Of a stretch of 64,000 bases of DNA, positions 23,426 to 34,760 are shown one piece after another. Within the stretch, counting starts at the first letter, position 1. Every line of letters begins with the position of its first letter. A model generated the notes under the pieces. The model searched no databases, had not been told where the DNA came from, and saw nothing but the letters and a program-made list of their open reading frames with translations. Made by a program: the position numbers and the translations under genes. The stretch is from the NCBI GenBank assembly GCA_964023205.1, contig OZ026847.1, forward strand, positions 632,501 to 696,500. Reading direction: 5' to 3'. Origin of the DNA: Lutraria lutraria (taxonomy: Eukaryota > Mollusca > Bivalvia > Venerida > Mactridae).

Positions 23426-24284
23426 AAACTGTAAGTCATCGTGGACAAAAGTACTGAATTTTCCAGAAAGCAGACTTGCTAAACATTTAATTAATTACAG
23501 GTACAGAGTGATGTCCTAAAATGATTGTAGAATAGTCGAGGGTAAAAATAAACATTTAATGTGATTTGTTTCCTGTAAATAACATGATTACATCACATAG
23601 GATCACAAATGTTCCGTCACCTTGTAATTAACAAGAAATGTCTTTAAAAAGACAGTTGTGAAGTGTCTTTGATGTTATGATGTATGAATTTTATTTAATT
23701 CCTAAATTACCATTATAGTACTGTGTGTACATCACTAGCAGTCCAATTAGGTCAATCATTAAAATGTTGATATTAGGTCACCCAAGTAAATTACACATTT
23801 AGTCATATCTACTGTATATCAATTCAAATAAATGTAAAATGTTTGTCAAGAATGGTTTATAACTATTTCGACCGCAGAAAAATACATTTTTGTACAATTT
23901 TACTTTACAAATTTTACAACCACAAGAAGAACACATTAAACATTGCAGACTCACTATAAGTTAGTGTGGTCTTAATTTTACTGCAAGTAGATTACATCCA
24001 ATGGAAGGAAGAGTTTCCTCTGAATCATCCAATAGAATGAGGAATTTCATCTGATTAATTAATATGTCATGCCAAGAAATATATGTCAAAAGTGAGCTTA
24101 GACACATTCGCGAAAAAACAAGCTTTTGCCATATATAGACACTAAAGGCAGTAACCAATGATACATTAAAAGTAGAAGGTTCTAAATTCTTTAATGCTAA
24201 AATTATTGAAGAAAATCAGAAAGTAAAGATTTTTAAAATAATTTTGAATAAAGTTATATTCAGCACTTATGAAATAGGAGGAAA
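23426..24284. other. Intergenic, no gene seen
   Basis: AT-rich, nothing recognised. Confidence 0.5.
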
Positions 24285-24846
24285 CTAGAAATGTGTCCGT
24301 AGGACACGGATGCCCCTGCCATTTCACACTGGACACAGAAATGAGTGTTGTGTGGCAAATATGTGAATACAACATAGAACAGGTTGCTTGGGAATGCTGC
24401 CTATAGTGGGAGGTAAAGATCACTTAAGTGTGGTAAACACACAACTACATGTACATTCACTAGTTCAATGTAAGGAATGAACATAAATATATAAGTGTCG
24501 ACTGTGACCTTGACCTTTGAGCAAGCGACACAGTTTTTGCGCATGACACATCGTCTTGTTATGCTGAACATTTGTGCCAAATTATTTCAAAATCCGATCA
24601 TGCATGACAGAGTTATAAGCCGGACACGAACATATACATATAATGCTCAGTGTCCACTGTGACCTTGACCTTTGAGCAAGCGACACACTGAACATTTGTG
24701 CCAAATTATTTCAAAATCCAATCATGCATGACAAAGTTATGAGCTGGACACGAAAATCCGTAACACACACACACACACACACACCAACGGACAGGATAAA
24801 CACTATAATTATGCCATCCGCCATTTCATGGCGGGGGCATAAAAAT
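24285..24846 (-). mobile_element. HINE/pearl-like element H2, inserted in a tRNA-like repeat
   Basis: On the minus strand the element starts near TTATGCCCCCGCCATG with stem CCGCCA/TGGCGG. It carries an AC microsatellite (24763-24784) and two diverged copies of a ~160 bp unit containing GTGACCTTGACCTTTGAGCA. It ends in hairpin GTGTCC-TAC-GGACAC (24293-24307), ATTT and CTAG, with T next. No open frame was found. The flanks match the flanks of the tRNA-like copy at 46856, so the ends are well bounded. This is consistent with insertion at TT without a clear target duplication, as described for Helentron-associated elements. Confidence 0.65.
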
Positions 24847-24950
24847 TGTCCCTGATGCAGGGCTCCAACCCGCAACCTCCTTCTTGCAAGTCAGACGCTC
24901 TACCAACTGAGCTAATTGGGCTGGATAATATCACAGCCAATTTATTTATA
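24842..24950 (-). other. tRNA-Ala-like repeat copy T3, interrupted by H2
   Basis: The minus strand from 24921 reads GCCCAATTAGCTCAGTTGGT and then a TTGCAAG anticodon region (TGC) and GCGGGTTGGAGCCC. The 3' acceptor strand does not pair with GCCCAAT, so it is unlikely to be functional. The 5' flank (AAATTGGCTGTGATATTA) matches that of 46856. The 3' flank continues on the far side of H2 (TTTCCTCCTATTTCA). Confidence 0.6.
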
Positions 24951-25574
24951 AAAATGCTATATATACCATACTGCTACTGTTAGCTACTGTATATATAACC
25001 ATGGTGGTGACAGTTAATAATCATAAGATTAAATCTGTATATCAAGATTGTTAAAAACATATCGAAAATGAAAATTCCAAAACTATGGAAATAGTTAATT
25101 CTATATTACATGTAGTAAATCAACTATAACATTGAATTGTGCAAGATTTCAACAAAATTTCACATGTTCTCAAAAACTGGGTTTATTTACATAAATCTGT
25201 TATTTCACTGCACGACAGAATTAATGTAAATACTTAAAAAAGTAAGGAATAGCCCCTCAATCATTATGCACTGTCATGTGTTGGATAAAACATAGCATGG
25301 ATTTCGGCTTCTATCAGTTGATATTTAGGAACTGAATTAAGGCCACTGGTACAAAACAATTTTTTGCGCAAGAACATACAGCAACTCATATAATATGATA
25401 ACAAGAAATAACTACCGTTTTAGTATGAAATTAATTATGGCTATGTTTATATACTTACTTAGAGTATATGAACTTTATACTGCTATTGAATCAATTCCTA
25501 CATTTCAGCTATAATTAGCTGTAGTCTATAATTCAAGACTTCATTAAGTTAACTTATACATTCTGATCTCTAAT
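24951..25574. other. Spacer, no feature seen
   Basis: AT-rich, nothing recognised. Confidence 0.5.
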
Positions 25575-25915
25575 TCTGATCATTCTACTATTGAGTTAAA
25601 GTCTTTTATTCCATTATTAAGTTCAAGTCTATTATAATTCCACTATTGAGTGAAAGTGATCATTCTACTATTGAGTTAAAGTCTATTATTCCACTATTAA
25701 GTTAAAGTCTATTATTCCACTATCAAGTTAAAGTCTATTATTCCACTATTGAGTTAAAGTCTATTATTCCACTATTGAGTTAAAGTCTATTATTTTACTA
25801 TTGAGTTAAAGTCTATTATTTTACTATTGAGTTAGTCTATTATTTTACTATTGAGTTAAAGTCTATTATTCCATTATTGAGTTAAAGTCTATTATATTAC
25901 TATTGAATTCAAATC
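25575..25915 (+). repeat. 26-bp minisatellite, ~13 units
   Basis: Units of the form CCACTATTGAGTTAAAGTCT then ATTATT. CCA/TTA and TTG/TTA variants occur; one unit has a 3-bp loss near 25830. Confidence 0.9.
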
Positions 25916-25937
25916 ATAATTCCACAATTTAATCAAC

Positions 25938-26072
25938 ATTCATTTATGTGCTATTGTTGTGTCACTTCTATCATTTATGTGCTATTGTTGCGTCACTTCT
26001 ACCATGTATGTGCTATTGTTGTGTCACTTCTATCATTTATATGCTATTGTTGTGTCACTTAATATATCAAAT
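25938..26072 (+). repeat. 31-bp tandem repeat, ~4 units
   Basis: Units CATTTATGTGCTATTGTTGT then GTCACTTCTAT. It directly follows the 26-bp array after a short spacer but is unrelated in sequence. Confidence 0.85.
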
Positions 26073-27600
26073 TGGTATGTAAGTCTGGTGTAAATAAATC
26101 AGCATTAGAAGGTAGAATCTTGTAAGTCTCGCAAAAATATTGACAAGGAAAACAGTTTTATCTTTAAGGATTGGTCATATCAGTTCATTATCATGGTAAA
26201 AAGGGCAACAAAACAAGAATTACATTTCACTGGCCTTAAAAAACATAAAACATGTGTTTAACTAAATTTTAAGTTTGTGTTTAAAAGCACCTAATTTATG
26301 TGTGATAGCTGTTATTATTATTTTTTTATTTTTAACGGATGTTTATCTTAAGGTAGCATATTTAGAAAATTTAAAACCAAAGTATCCAGTGATTAAAAAG
26401 GATAAGGTGCAAAATTGAGCAACATGACTCAAAGTCAGGTACATAATTATTTACATATTATAAATTTTTACTTCAAATGCAGAACAGTTTGAATCAATTT
26501 TTACTGAATAAATCATTTCTGGTGAGTGCTACATTGTTTACTTATAGTGAGAACATTAACTAAGCAGCTAATACAGTGATTGACCATATATGGCAGAACT
26601 TAGGTTTCACTATAAACATGATGTCCTCATCTGAGATATATCCAAAATGTTAGCGTCATTTTGATTGGTTGATGTATATTCTATACTGATCTATCAAAAC
26701 AGTGAATCAATAGCGAAAAACACCACAGGTGATTAATGTAGCAGAATTCAGTCAGTCAGTCACCGTGGGTATCCGATGACGATAAAACATGAGAAAATAC
26801 CAATTTTGTGAAACCTTAGAAGTATAAGATAATGAAAAGAAGTTTTAACATCACTCTTGATATGTGTCCTTACTATTGGTTATTTTTATGATTGTATTCA
26901 AAATGAACCAATCAGATACTTGGGGCTTCAGACTCTATATTCTGAGCTTTGACCTTTGTATATATAGTAAAACTTAAATTTAGGACATGTCATAAAATAC
27001 AAACACCCGATATGCTGCTTCCATGGTTGATATATAAAATTACCCAATGGCAAGGCTCTATTTACGTATTCAATTTGCAAACACAGTAGCTACAGAATTT
27101 TCCTGAAATCTGATACAAAATGACATTATGACAATTTCAGATCCTCCGTCTGAAAGCAAAGAGCTATAAATTGATTGATTGCGTTTCAAAATTATCCAAA
27201 AAAGCACACATTTAATATAATGGTTAGATGAGACTTAAAACAGACATTTATCATTTGTTACTGCCTTGATTTATTTATCATCGTCAAACAATGATCAATT
27301 TTCATACAAAACATGATACAAAACTTCAATAAATAATTCAATTCAACATGACACATTACCAATGTGAGATCCAACATAGATACATATAATCGCATTTAAA
27401 AATTCATGTAAACCATTTTCCATTCCATTACATTGTAAAAATTGAAAGCAGCAGTCAATTTGTATGCCATTATTAGTTGTATTGACAATTTTATATTTCA
27501 GATTTGGTGTAATTTTTCCTATCCACTTCATTGAAAGTTTTCCAACCATTTATCAACTTTGTACTGAGTTCACACCTGATTGTAGAAATTCAATACCACA
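26073..27600. other. Intergenic, no secure gene
   Basis: AT-rich. A minus-strand open frame at 27343-27549 (68 codons, VGKLSMKWIGKITPNLKYKI at its start) lies just beyond the possible gene at 27601 but shows no known family features. Confidence 0.4.
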
Positions 27601-27835
27601 TCAAGTCTCATTTTCCTGGTAGTCTGAATATAAAACATCCAGAATTGCTGCTGATTCAATTGAGATTGAAGCCGGGTCCAAGGCTTTCACTATTGTTGTT
27701 CCATTGGTAACTGAGCCGGGCTCAAGTTCATCAATGATGCCGTCCCAACAAAATGATTTATCGCCAACAACTCCACCAGTTCCGGTCAACTCTCCGATGC
27801 CAATATTCCGTTCTCCATTGCCGAAATTTCTGCCT
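27601..27835 (-). CDS. Possible terminal exon of a small hypothetical gene
   Basis: The minus strand opens after CTTTGCAG (a good acceptor, 27836-27843) and reads GRNFGNGERNIGIGELTGTG, then an acidic segment including DKSFCWDGIIDELEPGSV and IESAAILDVLYSDYQENET, ending in TGA at 27601. The balanced composition and lack of low complexity make it one of the more protein-like stretches in the intergenic region. Family unknown. It may be the last exon of a gene whose earlier exon is at 27957-28190. A chance open frame is still possible. Confidence 0.3.
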
Positions 27836-27956
27836 CTGCAAAGAATGAAATCAAGACCATTTAATCCAGCCTGCAGGTAAGTGAATTTTTATTAAAAAAT
27901 ATATAGGAACCTCCCGAACTCCTGACAAGCCCAGACCAGAGGGCAAATATGATATA

Positions 27957-28190
27957 TTAAGTTTTTAATACCAGAAAAAATTGTATAAATAAAGTTTTTA
28001 AGAAAGATATAAAAAAGTTGAGTACCAACAAATTTGCCCAGATAAAAGTGAATTCAGAATTTGACCAGCCAGGATCTGAGAGGATCCAGACAGTAGTGTA
28101 ACCATGATCTGAGACCATTGGGTTGGTAAGAAAGTTTTCACTCAAGACATTGACAGTAAAAGTTCCAACCAAAACAAATACCAATATCAT
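27957..28190 (-). CDS. Possible first exon with signal peptide
   Basis: The minus-strand ATG at 28190 begins MILVFVLVGTFTVNVLSENF, a plausible signal peptide with a hydrophobic core. It continues with NPMVSDHGYTTVWILSDPGW and SNSEFTFIWAN. Beyond about 28040 the frame looks intronic. Only a weak GTTGGT donor would join it in frame to the acceptor at 27836, giving a short secreted protein of about 130 residues. No family was recognised. The true coding end, if real, is near 28043, not 27957. Confidence 0.25.
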   Translation of the reverse strand: MILVFVLVGTFTVNVLSENFLTNPMVSDHGYTTVWILSDPGWSNSEFTFIWANLLVLNFFISFLKTLFIQFFLVLKT

Positions 28191-28229
28191 TTTGAAGAAG
28201 ACAATGTTTTAACTGATGTGGTCTTTTTA

Positions 28230-28262
28230 AACAGGTGTGTGTGTGTGTGTGGGGGGGGGGGG
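28230..28262 (+). repeat. GT microsatellite plus G-tract
   Basis: About nine GT units followed by about thirteen G. Confidence 0.9.
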
Positions 28263-28711
28263 TCTTGGTCAACTTTGATGTTCAGTGCCTTATTGCTGAT
28301 CTGAGCCAATGTTCATCATTCATCTGTTTTTTCTGAGTCAGGGTTCAGTCGTACCTGACTGGTCAGTTCAAAAACTGAATTTGTCATAGATTTTACTGGA
28401 GGCTGTAGAAGCTTAAGTCATCATTTTTGTAAAATTAGATGACACTTCTACATGGTATAATTAGGTTAACATCTTCCTGGCTTGTAGAGAACATATTGAA
28501 CTTGATCAGTTTCTGAGGGCCAGCCATTCTGAGGTTAGAGGTAGTACTTTGATTAAGAAGAATTGAGATTGGGAGAGACATGTGATTCTTTGTGACAATT
28601 CACTCAATAAATTGTATAATTATGTGATCAGATTTCTTTTATCTTCTATGTATTATTCTCACTGTTTATGACAGGGAGTTGCCTACCATAAATACAATGT
28701 AACTGTACAAA

Positions 28712-28895
28712 TACAATAAAACCTTTGAACAAAGGCCATCCTTGGGAAAGACAAAATGTGGCCCTTATTGACAGGAGGCCTTTATGCAGAGGTAATTTTA
28801 TTCTAAATGATCAATGATGGTTTTTAGAAGAATGGCCCTTATTCACAAGGTGGCCTTTATTTGGGGGGGGGGCTGTTAACACAGGTTTGACTGTA
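28712..28895 (+). mobile_element. MITE family B, copy 4
   Basis: Starts TACAATAAAACCTTTGAAC and ends AACACAGGTTTGACTGTA. The interior GGCCTTTAT motifs and ATTCTAAATGATCAATGATG align with 52336. A G-tract (about 28863-28872) is an internal expansion. Confidence 0.75.
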
Positions 28896-29803
28896 TTGAT
28901 AGCCAAGAAATTAAGCATTTTACTTGAAGGAGATCTCAATTAAATTTTGTGAAATTTTGTAAAACTCCAACACACTTTTATAAGAATTTACTTATTTCAA
29001 CTATACAATTTTATAAAATGAAATTACCAGTACATTACAAAATGCTATGCAAACAAATAAACTGTATTTTCCAATGCTTTCAACCAATTTCTGCTGTACT
29101 CAAATTAGTAGATAACATTTCATTTTTTTAATAAATTGAACAGTAAATCATACATTTTTCTCCAGATCAAATATCAAAGTGAAATAAATTTTAGTCAAAT
29201 ACAAAGGGAGGCAATTGTTGATGATAAGTGTATGTATTAGTTACTTCCCCTTAAACAGCAAAAAAAAACTTAAGAAATTAAGTACATTATTTTTACCGGT
29301 ATTATCTATATGTTTAACATTATTATTAACTATGATTAAATGGCAATTAAGAATAGGAAATAAATACAAGACATGACTGTATAGAAATACAGTATAAGTG
29401 TAAAATGATGTAATTTCAATTGTATGACATGAAACAGATACTTAGTTAGAACAATATAAATGTAACAGTGCAACAGATTTATGCATACATAAGATAATGA
29501 GGTATATCCTACATGTCTAATGAGATATATACATACAAAAAATATATATTAGCTTGAAAAGGAATATTTTAATAAAATTTGAACCAGATTCGAGTGAGAA
29601 GTGGAATTGTGAATTGTTTTAACATGAAGAAGAGGTTATAGAAAAATTAGAAAAAATCTTATAGTTTTACAACTACATTGTACCAGTTTAAGTAACAATT
29701 TCTGAGTATATTAGAAATTCAGATTAGTTTTGTTACAATATTAATTCACCTTTAGAAAATAGAAAAGGCAAAAAAAAAGTTGTATAATTAGCTTGCAAGC
29801 ATT
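28896..29803. other. Spacer, no gene seen
   Basis: Very AT-rich. The 60-codon open frame at 28949 has no recognisable features. Confidence 0.5.
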
Positions 29804-29981
29804 CAGTGCAACCTCTCCAAAGCAACACGCTTCTGGGAGTATCAAAATTATGTTGTTGTTGAGAGGTTGTTGCTCTAGAGAGGTTAAATTAATAGATAAA
29901 TCATGCAGTGGGAAAATTCATGCTGTTGTTGAAGGGAGGTTGTTGCCCAAGAGATGGCCACTCTGGAGAAGTTGTACTGTA
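29804..29981 (+). mobile_element. MITE family A, copy 4
   Basis: CAGTGCAACCTCTCCAAAGC to GGAGAAGTTGTACTGTA. A full-length copy. The 100-codon open frame over this copy (29793-30095) is a by-product of the repeat. Confidence 0.8.
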
Positions 29982-32109
29982 AATGCATTTTTGATACTCC
30001 GGCATGCAAAACCAATCACAAAATTACAATTTTATACGGAGTGGTGTCTAAGTACCGGAAACAAAAATGTAGACATAAGTGTTATCACTGATTAAATAAA
30101 AGTATTTAACTATACATTTAAGTATGGGAATGTATAATATTTCTCTAGGCGATTAGTCCACACTATACTAACAAATGCATTGTTCGTAATCTACTTATCT
30201 ACAGGTCTGTGAACTGATTATAAAATGTTCAATAAATGCTCTATTAGCGGTCAAGTCTAACGGTCAAACTTCGAAGTCAGCTTAACTTAACTAATGCTTA
30301 GTATGTATTTTTGGTTAAAATACGAGTTGCCATTACGAGATATTTTGTAATGTATCATAATTAAAAAGTCCTGACCAATTAAGACTTAAATCACTTTCTT
30401 TGTTTGGAATGAGAATCAAAGTACTGAAAGTACTGTCGGAATTTGATTTTTTCATATGAGACAAGTCACTGCCATGGTGTTGCTGACAACACAACAATGA
30501 CAGTTAGGAGAAGGTTCAGTTCATGGATATTCATGCTTAGGAATTAACATACACCATCTCAATATTGCCATCTATTTATGTACATATTCTGATATTCATG
30601 TGCTAAATTCCATCAACCTAACATGATGGTTATCTAAGTTATCAGATGTTTCAAGTTTATTATGTAGCCCATTATCCAGCCTATATTTTTCCGAATCCAT
30701 CGGTACCAAAATAAGCAGTGTTGCTGTCGTATTTACTGATTTAATACATACCGAAAAGCTCTTCAAAACGCTCCATTTTAATAATATATCTTGATTATGA
30801 CCACATATCACTTTTAATGCACACTACAGTGTTAGAAACGAATTAAAATCGACCTATATAATTCTTTCAGTGATAATTTGGTTTTGAAGAATTTTTCGAC
30901 TTTCCATGTTTTAGTTCCTAACTCGGAACAAAACTGACATAAACCGCTATCGATTGATTAATCGTAGTTTAAGATTTTTTTTCAGAAAAAATACATTATT
31001 GGTATGGGAATTATATTCAAACTTGTTATCATGATGTTGGACTATATGACAGGTTTTGAAGTGAAAGTAAAAGCTTATTGTAAAAAACTATAGCTATTCG
31101 GAAACGAGCCGTTATACGGCGACATTTGCCGATCTCGCTACGGAATATACCGACATCGCACGATTTCATCAGTTCCATTCTATCCTTCTGTCTTAACATC
31201 AAAATACCCTTCACACACTGTGAACCAACATAATAATTGCGAACTTCACATTAACTGTTATTTCTTCGCAAATGTATGTGTACTGCCGTTCTGTTCTCTG
31301 CACTTCGACGGGAAAACCCCACATTCTATTTTTAGAATTTATCCAACTATATATAGCTCTAGCTGATAGTATGGATCGATACGCGTTGTGGATATAAACC
31401 TTAACACTGATTTACATATCATGTCAAAAAGTCACATATAAGACAAACATCAATAGTAGATTAATGTAATTACATGCATACTTCTGCAGAGAAATTACTG
31501 ACCTACTGAACGAAAGCCGAAAGTAGAACTATTTTATGCTAAACTAGTTGGTTTCCTAACCCTATCTTACCGCACACAATAGAGTGAGAGTGGTGACGGG
31601 AACCATGGCAGTTATGGAGCTCACGGCATTTTTGTAAGTCGATGATAGCAAAGGAATTATCAAATTCCAAAAATCATTGTGTCATATAACAGAGATTTGC
31701 ATTGATCTTTGATACTTATAATGCAAAGTTGTCCAAATAAACCGGTAACGAGGAACTAGGTCAGTGTCTCCAAGAAAATGATCAGAAAGCTGTCTATGTT
31801 TGTCACCTACATAATCTTGTTTGTGAAGTTACACTTATAAGGACATCAATCATATGTACATTAAAACTCCTGAAAACTTGACACCTTGCAGACTGTGCCA
31901 ATAGTCCCATTTTCTGATAATTCAGGTTTTCAGAGAACTTTTTGATAAAATCAGAAAACAATGCGACTTGAAGAATTGCCTGATTTTCAAAGAATTTCTG
32001 TTTTAAGGGAGTCTGGTGTTTAGGGGTTTTAATGTTACATGTTTACATTGATAGTAAAGATATAAATTTTCTAAAAATGCCACTATGATCAGCTTTGAGT
32101 TACTAAGGA
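29982..32109. other. Intergenic, possible promoter-like patch
   Basis: No secure gene. Between about 31040 and 31420 the base composition is less AT-rich and CpG occurs more often than around it. A TATATATA lies at about 31350 on a strand-symmetric site. This could be a minus-strand promoter, but no connected exon was found with confidence. Confidence 0.3.
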
Positions 32110-32960
32110 GCCTGCAGGGTTGGGTGGTTATGATCTCTGACTAGTAATCACTAGCTCCTTAATATTGTGAGTTCAAATCCCACCTAGGACCTAACATTAG
32201 TCAGTGGTTCCACCTAGGTGTACATCCTGGGTCTTCCACAGTTCCACCTAGGTGTACATCCTGGGTCTTCCACAGTTCCACCTAGGTGTACATCCTGGGA
32301 CTTTCACAGTTCCACCTAGGCGTACATCCTGGGTCTTTCACAGTTCCACCTAGGCATACATCCTGGGACTTCCACAGTTCCACCTAGGCGTACATCCTGG
32401 GACTTTCACAGTTCCACCTAGGTGTACATCCTGGGACTTCCACAGTTCCACCTAGGCGTACATCCTGGAACTTCCACAGTTCCACCTAGGTGTACATCCT
32501 GGGACTTCCAGTTCCACCTAGGTGTACATCCAGGGTCTTCCACAGTTCCACCTAGGTGTACATCCTGGGTCTTTCACAGTTCCACCTAGGTGTACATGTA
32601 CATCCTGGGTCTTTCACAGTTCCACCTAGGTGTACATCCAGGGTCTTCCACAGTTCCACCTATGTGTACATCCAGGGTCTTCCACGGTTCCACCTAGGTG
32701 AACATGTACATCCTGGGACTTTCACAGTTCCACCTAGGTGTACATCCTGGGACTTTCACAGTTCCACCTAGGTTTACATCCTGGGACTTCCACAGTTCCA
32801 CCTAGGTGTACATCCTGGGACTTCCACAGTTCCACCTAGGTGTACATCCTGGGACTTTTGCCACCTTCATAGCAGGAAAAGTCACTAAATGACCCTAATG
32901 TGATGGTGTAGCATTAAATGCAGGAGATAAAAACACAATGCCCCTCCAGGTGACCTATGC
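32110..32960 (+). mobile_element. tRNA-derived SINE with internal minisatellite expansion
   Basis: The head at about 32115-32195 has an A-box-like GTTGGGTGGTTATGATC, a long variable-arm-like insert and B-box GAGTTCAAATCCCACC. The region after it becomes a 34-bp tandem array (32204-32865), and unique SINE-like body sequence (TTGCCACCTTCATAGCAGG) resumes after the array. The array motif TTCCACCTAGG echoes the TCCCACCTAGG at the end of the B-box. The SINE body is inferred. Confidence 0.5.
32204..32865 (+). repeat. 34-bp minisatellite, ~19 units
   Basis: Units CAGTTCCACCTAGGTGTACA then TCCTGGGACTTCCA. Variants are GGGTCTT/GGGACTT, GGTGT/GGCGT, and three units with an extra TGTACA or GAACATG. Confidence 0.95.
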
Positions 32961-33823
32961 CCCCTCCGGGTGACCTTTCACCCGAAAATGCTCAGGCCCT
33001 GTAGAGATTGTCATAATGAACCGACATAAGAAGTTTGATAATTGTAGGTGGAAGCCTTTTGATTTTATAGGCAAGGTTAAAGTTTGGTACAGGGGCATAA
33101 AAAACGTCCAGTATTGTCTAGGACTCATTCACGACTACATTTACAGCTGTATATTTTCCACAGAGAGAGCCAAATAATGTACAGTAGATGATTTTAAACA
33201 TGTAAAACAATTGTATAACATTGTTGAAAATTTCAAACAATTGTGTTGATATCTGGTACTTGAAGAGATGAAACAGTTCATGTGTACTAAAGACACTTTC
33301 TTTCATATACTTCTGTTTGTCATCGTTGAAAGAAACCCAACATTTACATAAGATGATTTGTAAGCTTTCTAAGTATTTGAATTTTAAAATATTTTGATCC
33401 TTATTAAAACCATTGATGCCCCGACTGAACATGTAGGCAAGGCAACACGAAATGTTACAACTTCGTGAGAAAATAGTTTATCACAAAAATAGTTGTCATA
33501 GTAAAGATTTTTAACGGATTTAATTAGAATAAATACAATAAGCTCCATACACCATGAGCCACCATCACAGTAACTGTGTAATTTTCATCCAGGTCATTAA
33601 ATGAAGATTTAATGTGTTTATTTTGATACTTAATGCCAACAATTATACACATTGACAACAAATGCTATGTTGGTCTATTAGTAATTTATGTACAAAACCC
33701 AACCTGATTCAAGTACAAAGTTAGTCATAGCAGTGAGAATAGTTATTCTAAAATCTAAAATAGTTTTAACATTACTGTATGATTCTGTGAACAATCTTAA
33801 GCACTGTGTGTGGTATATACATG
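32961..33823. other. Spacer, no gene seen
   Basis: A minus-strand open frame of 104 codons (33118-33432) has an AT-driven Phe/Ile/Lys/Asn composition and no family features. Confidence 0.45.
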
Positions 33824-33978
33824 TACAGTACAACCTCTCCAGAGTGTTTCTCATTTGAGCAACAACCTTCCTTCAAAAAACAGCATGATTTTTTTTTTAT
33901 TTGTAGAGCAACAACCTCTTAACAACAACATAATTTTGCTACTCCCTAAGGGTGTTGCTTTAAAGAGTTTGCACTGTA
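33824..33978 (-). mobile_element. MITE family A, copy 5 (inverted)
   Basis: TACAGTACAACCTCTCCAGA to TTTGCACTGTA. The interior is the reverse complement of the other family A copies: GAGCAACAACCTTCCTTCAA, then AACAACATAATTTTGCTACT. Confidence 0.8.
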
Positions 33979-34084
33979 TCATAGGCATATCTACCACATT
34001 CTGTAATTAATACCTGTAACTGGACTGAAGGTTTTAAGATTTTGGTCTCTACTTCATTTGATGAGTAAAAATTTGTTATTTGGT

Positions 34085-34760
34085 ATAAGCCACTCTCTAC
34101 ACTTGATGGGACTAAAGTCATGTGTTTATGTGATATACGCCACTATCTACACTTGATGGGTTAAAAGTCATGTGTTTATGTGATATAAGCCACTATCTAC
34201 ACTTGATGGGCTAAAAGTCATGTGTTATGTGATATACGCCACTATCTACACTTGATAGCTTAAAAGTCATGTGTTTATGTGATATATGCCACTATCTACA
34301 CTTGATGGGTTAAAAGTCGTGTGTTATGTGATATACGCCACTATCTACATTTGATGGGTTAAAAGTCATGTGTTATGTTATATAAGCCACTCACTACACT
34401 TGGTAGGACTAAAGTCATGTGTTATGTGATATATGCCACTCTCTACACTTGATGGGTGAAAAATCATGTGTTATGTGAGTTATGTGATATATGCCACTCT
34501 CTACACTTGATGGGTGAAAAGTCATGTGTTATGTGAGTTATGTGATATATGCCACTCTCTACACTTGATGGGTGAAAAATCATGTGTTATGTGAGTTGTG
34601 TGATATATGCCACTCTCTACACTTGATGGGTGAAAAATCATGTGTTATGTGAGTTATGTGATATATGCCACTCTCTACACTTGATGGGTGAAAAGTCATG
34701 TGTTATGTGAGTTATGTGATATATGCCACTCTCTACACTTAAAGGCACTAAACTCATGGC
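34085..34760 (+). repeat. ~48/58-bp tandem repeat, ~13 units
   Basis: Units contain GCCACTCTCTACACTTGATG, GGTGAAAAGTCATGTG and TTATGTGATATA. The first half has ~48-bp units (TATCTACACTTGATGGGTTA, GATATACGCC). From about 34440 the units are 58 bp because GTTATGTGA is doubled. The two subtypes show stepwise growth of the array. Confidence 0.9.

Noticed and set aside
27343..27549. 68-codon minus-strand frame
   Set aside because: No acceptor, family features or link to the neighbouring possible gene.
29793..30095. 100-codon open frame
   Set aside because: Covers a MITE family A copy; not conserved in the other copies.
32204..32865. CRISPR-like regular repeat
   Set aside because: Units are contiguous with no unique spacers, in a eukaryotic genome: a minisatellite.
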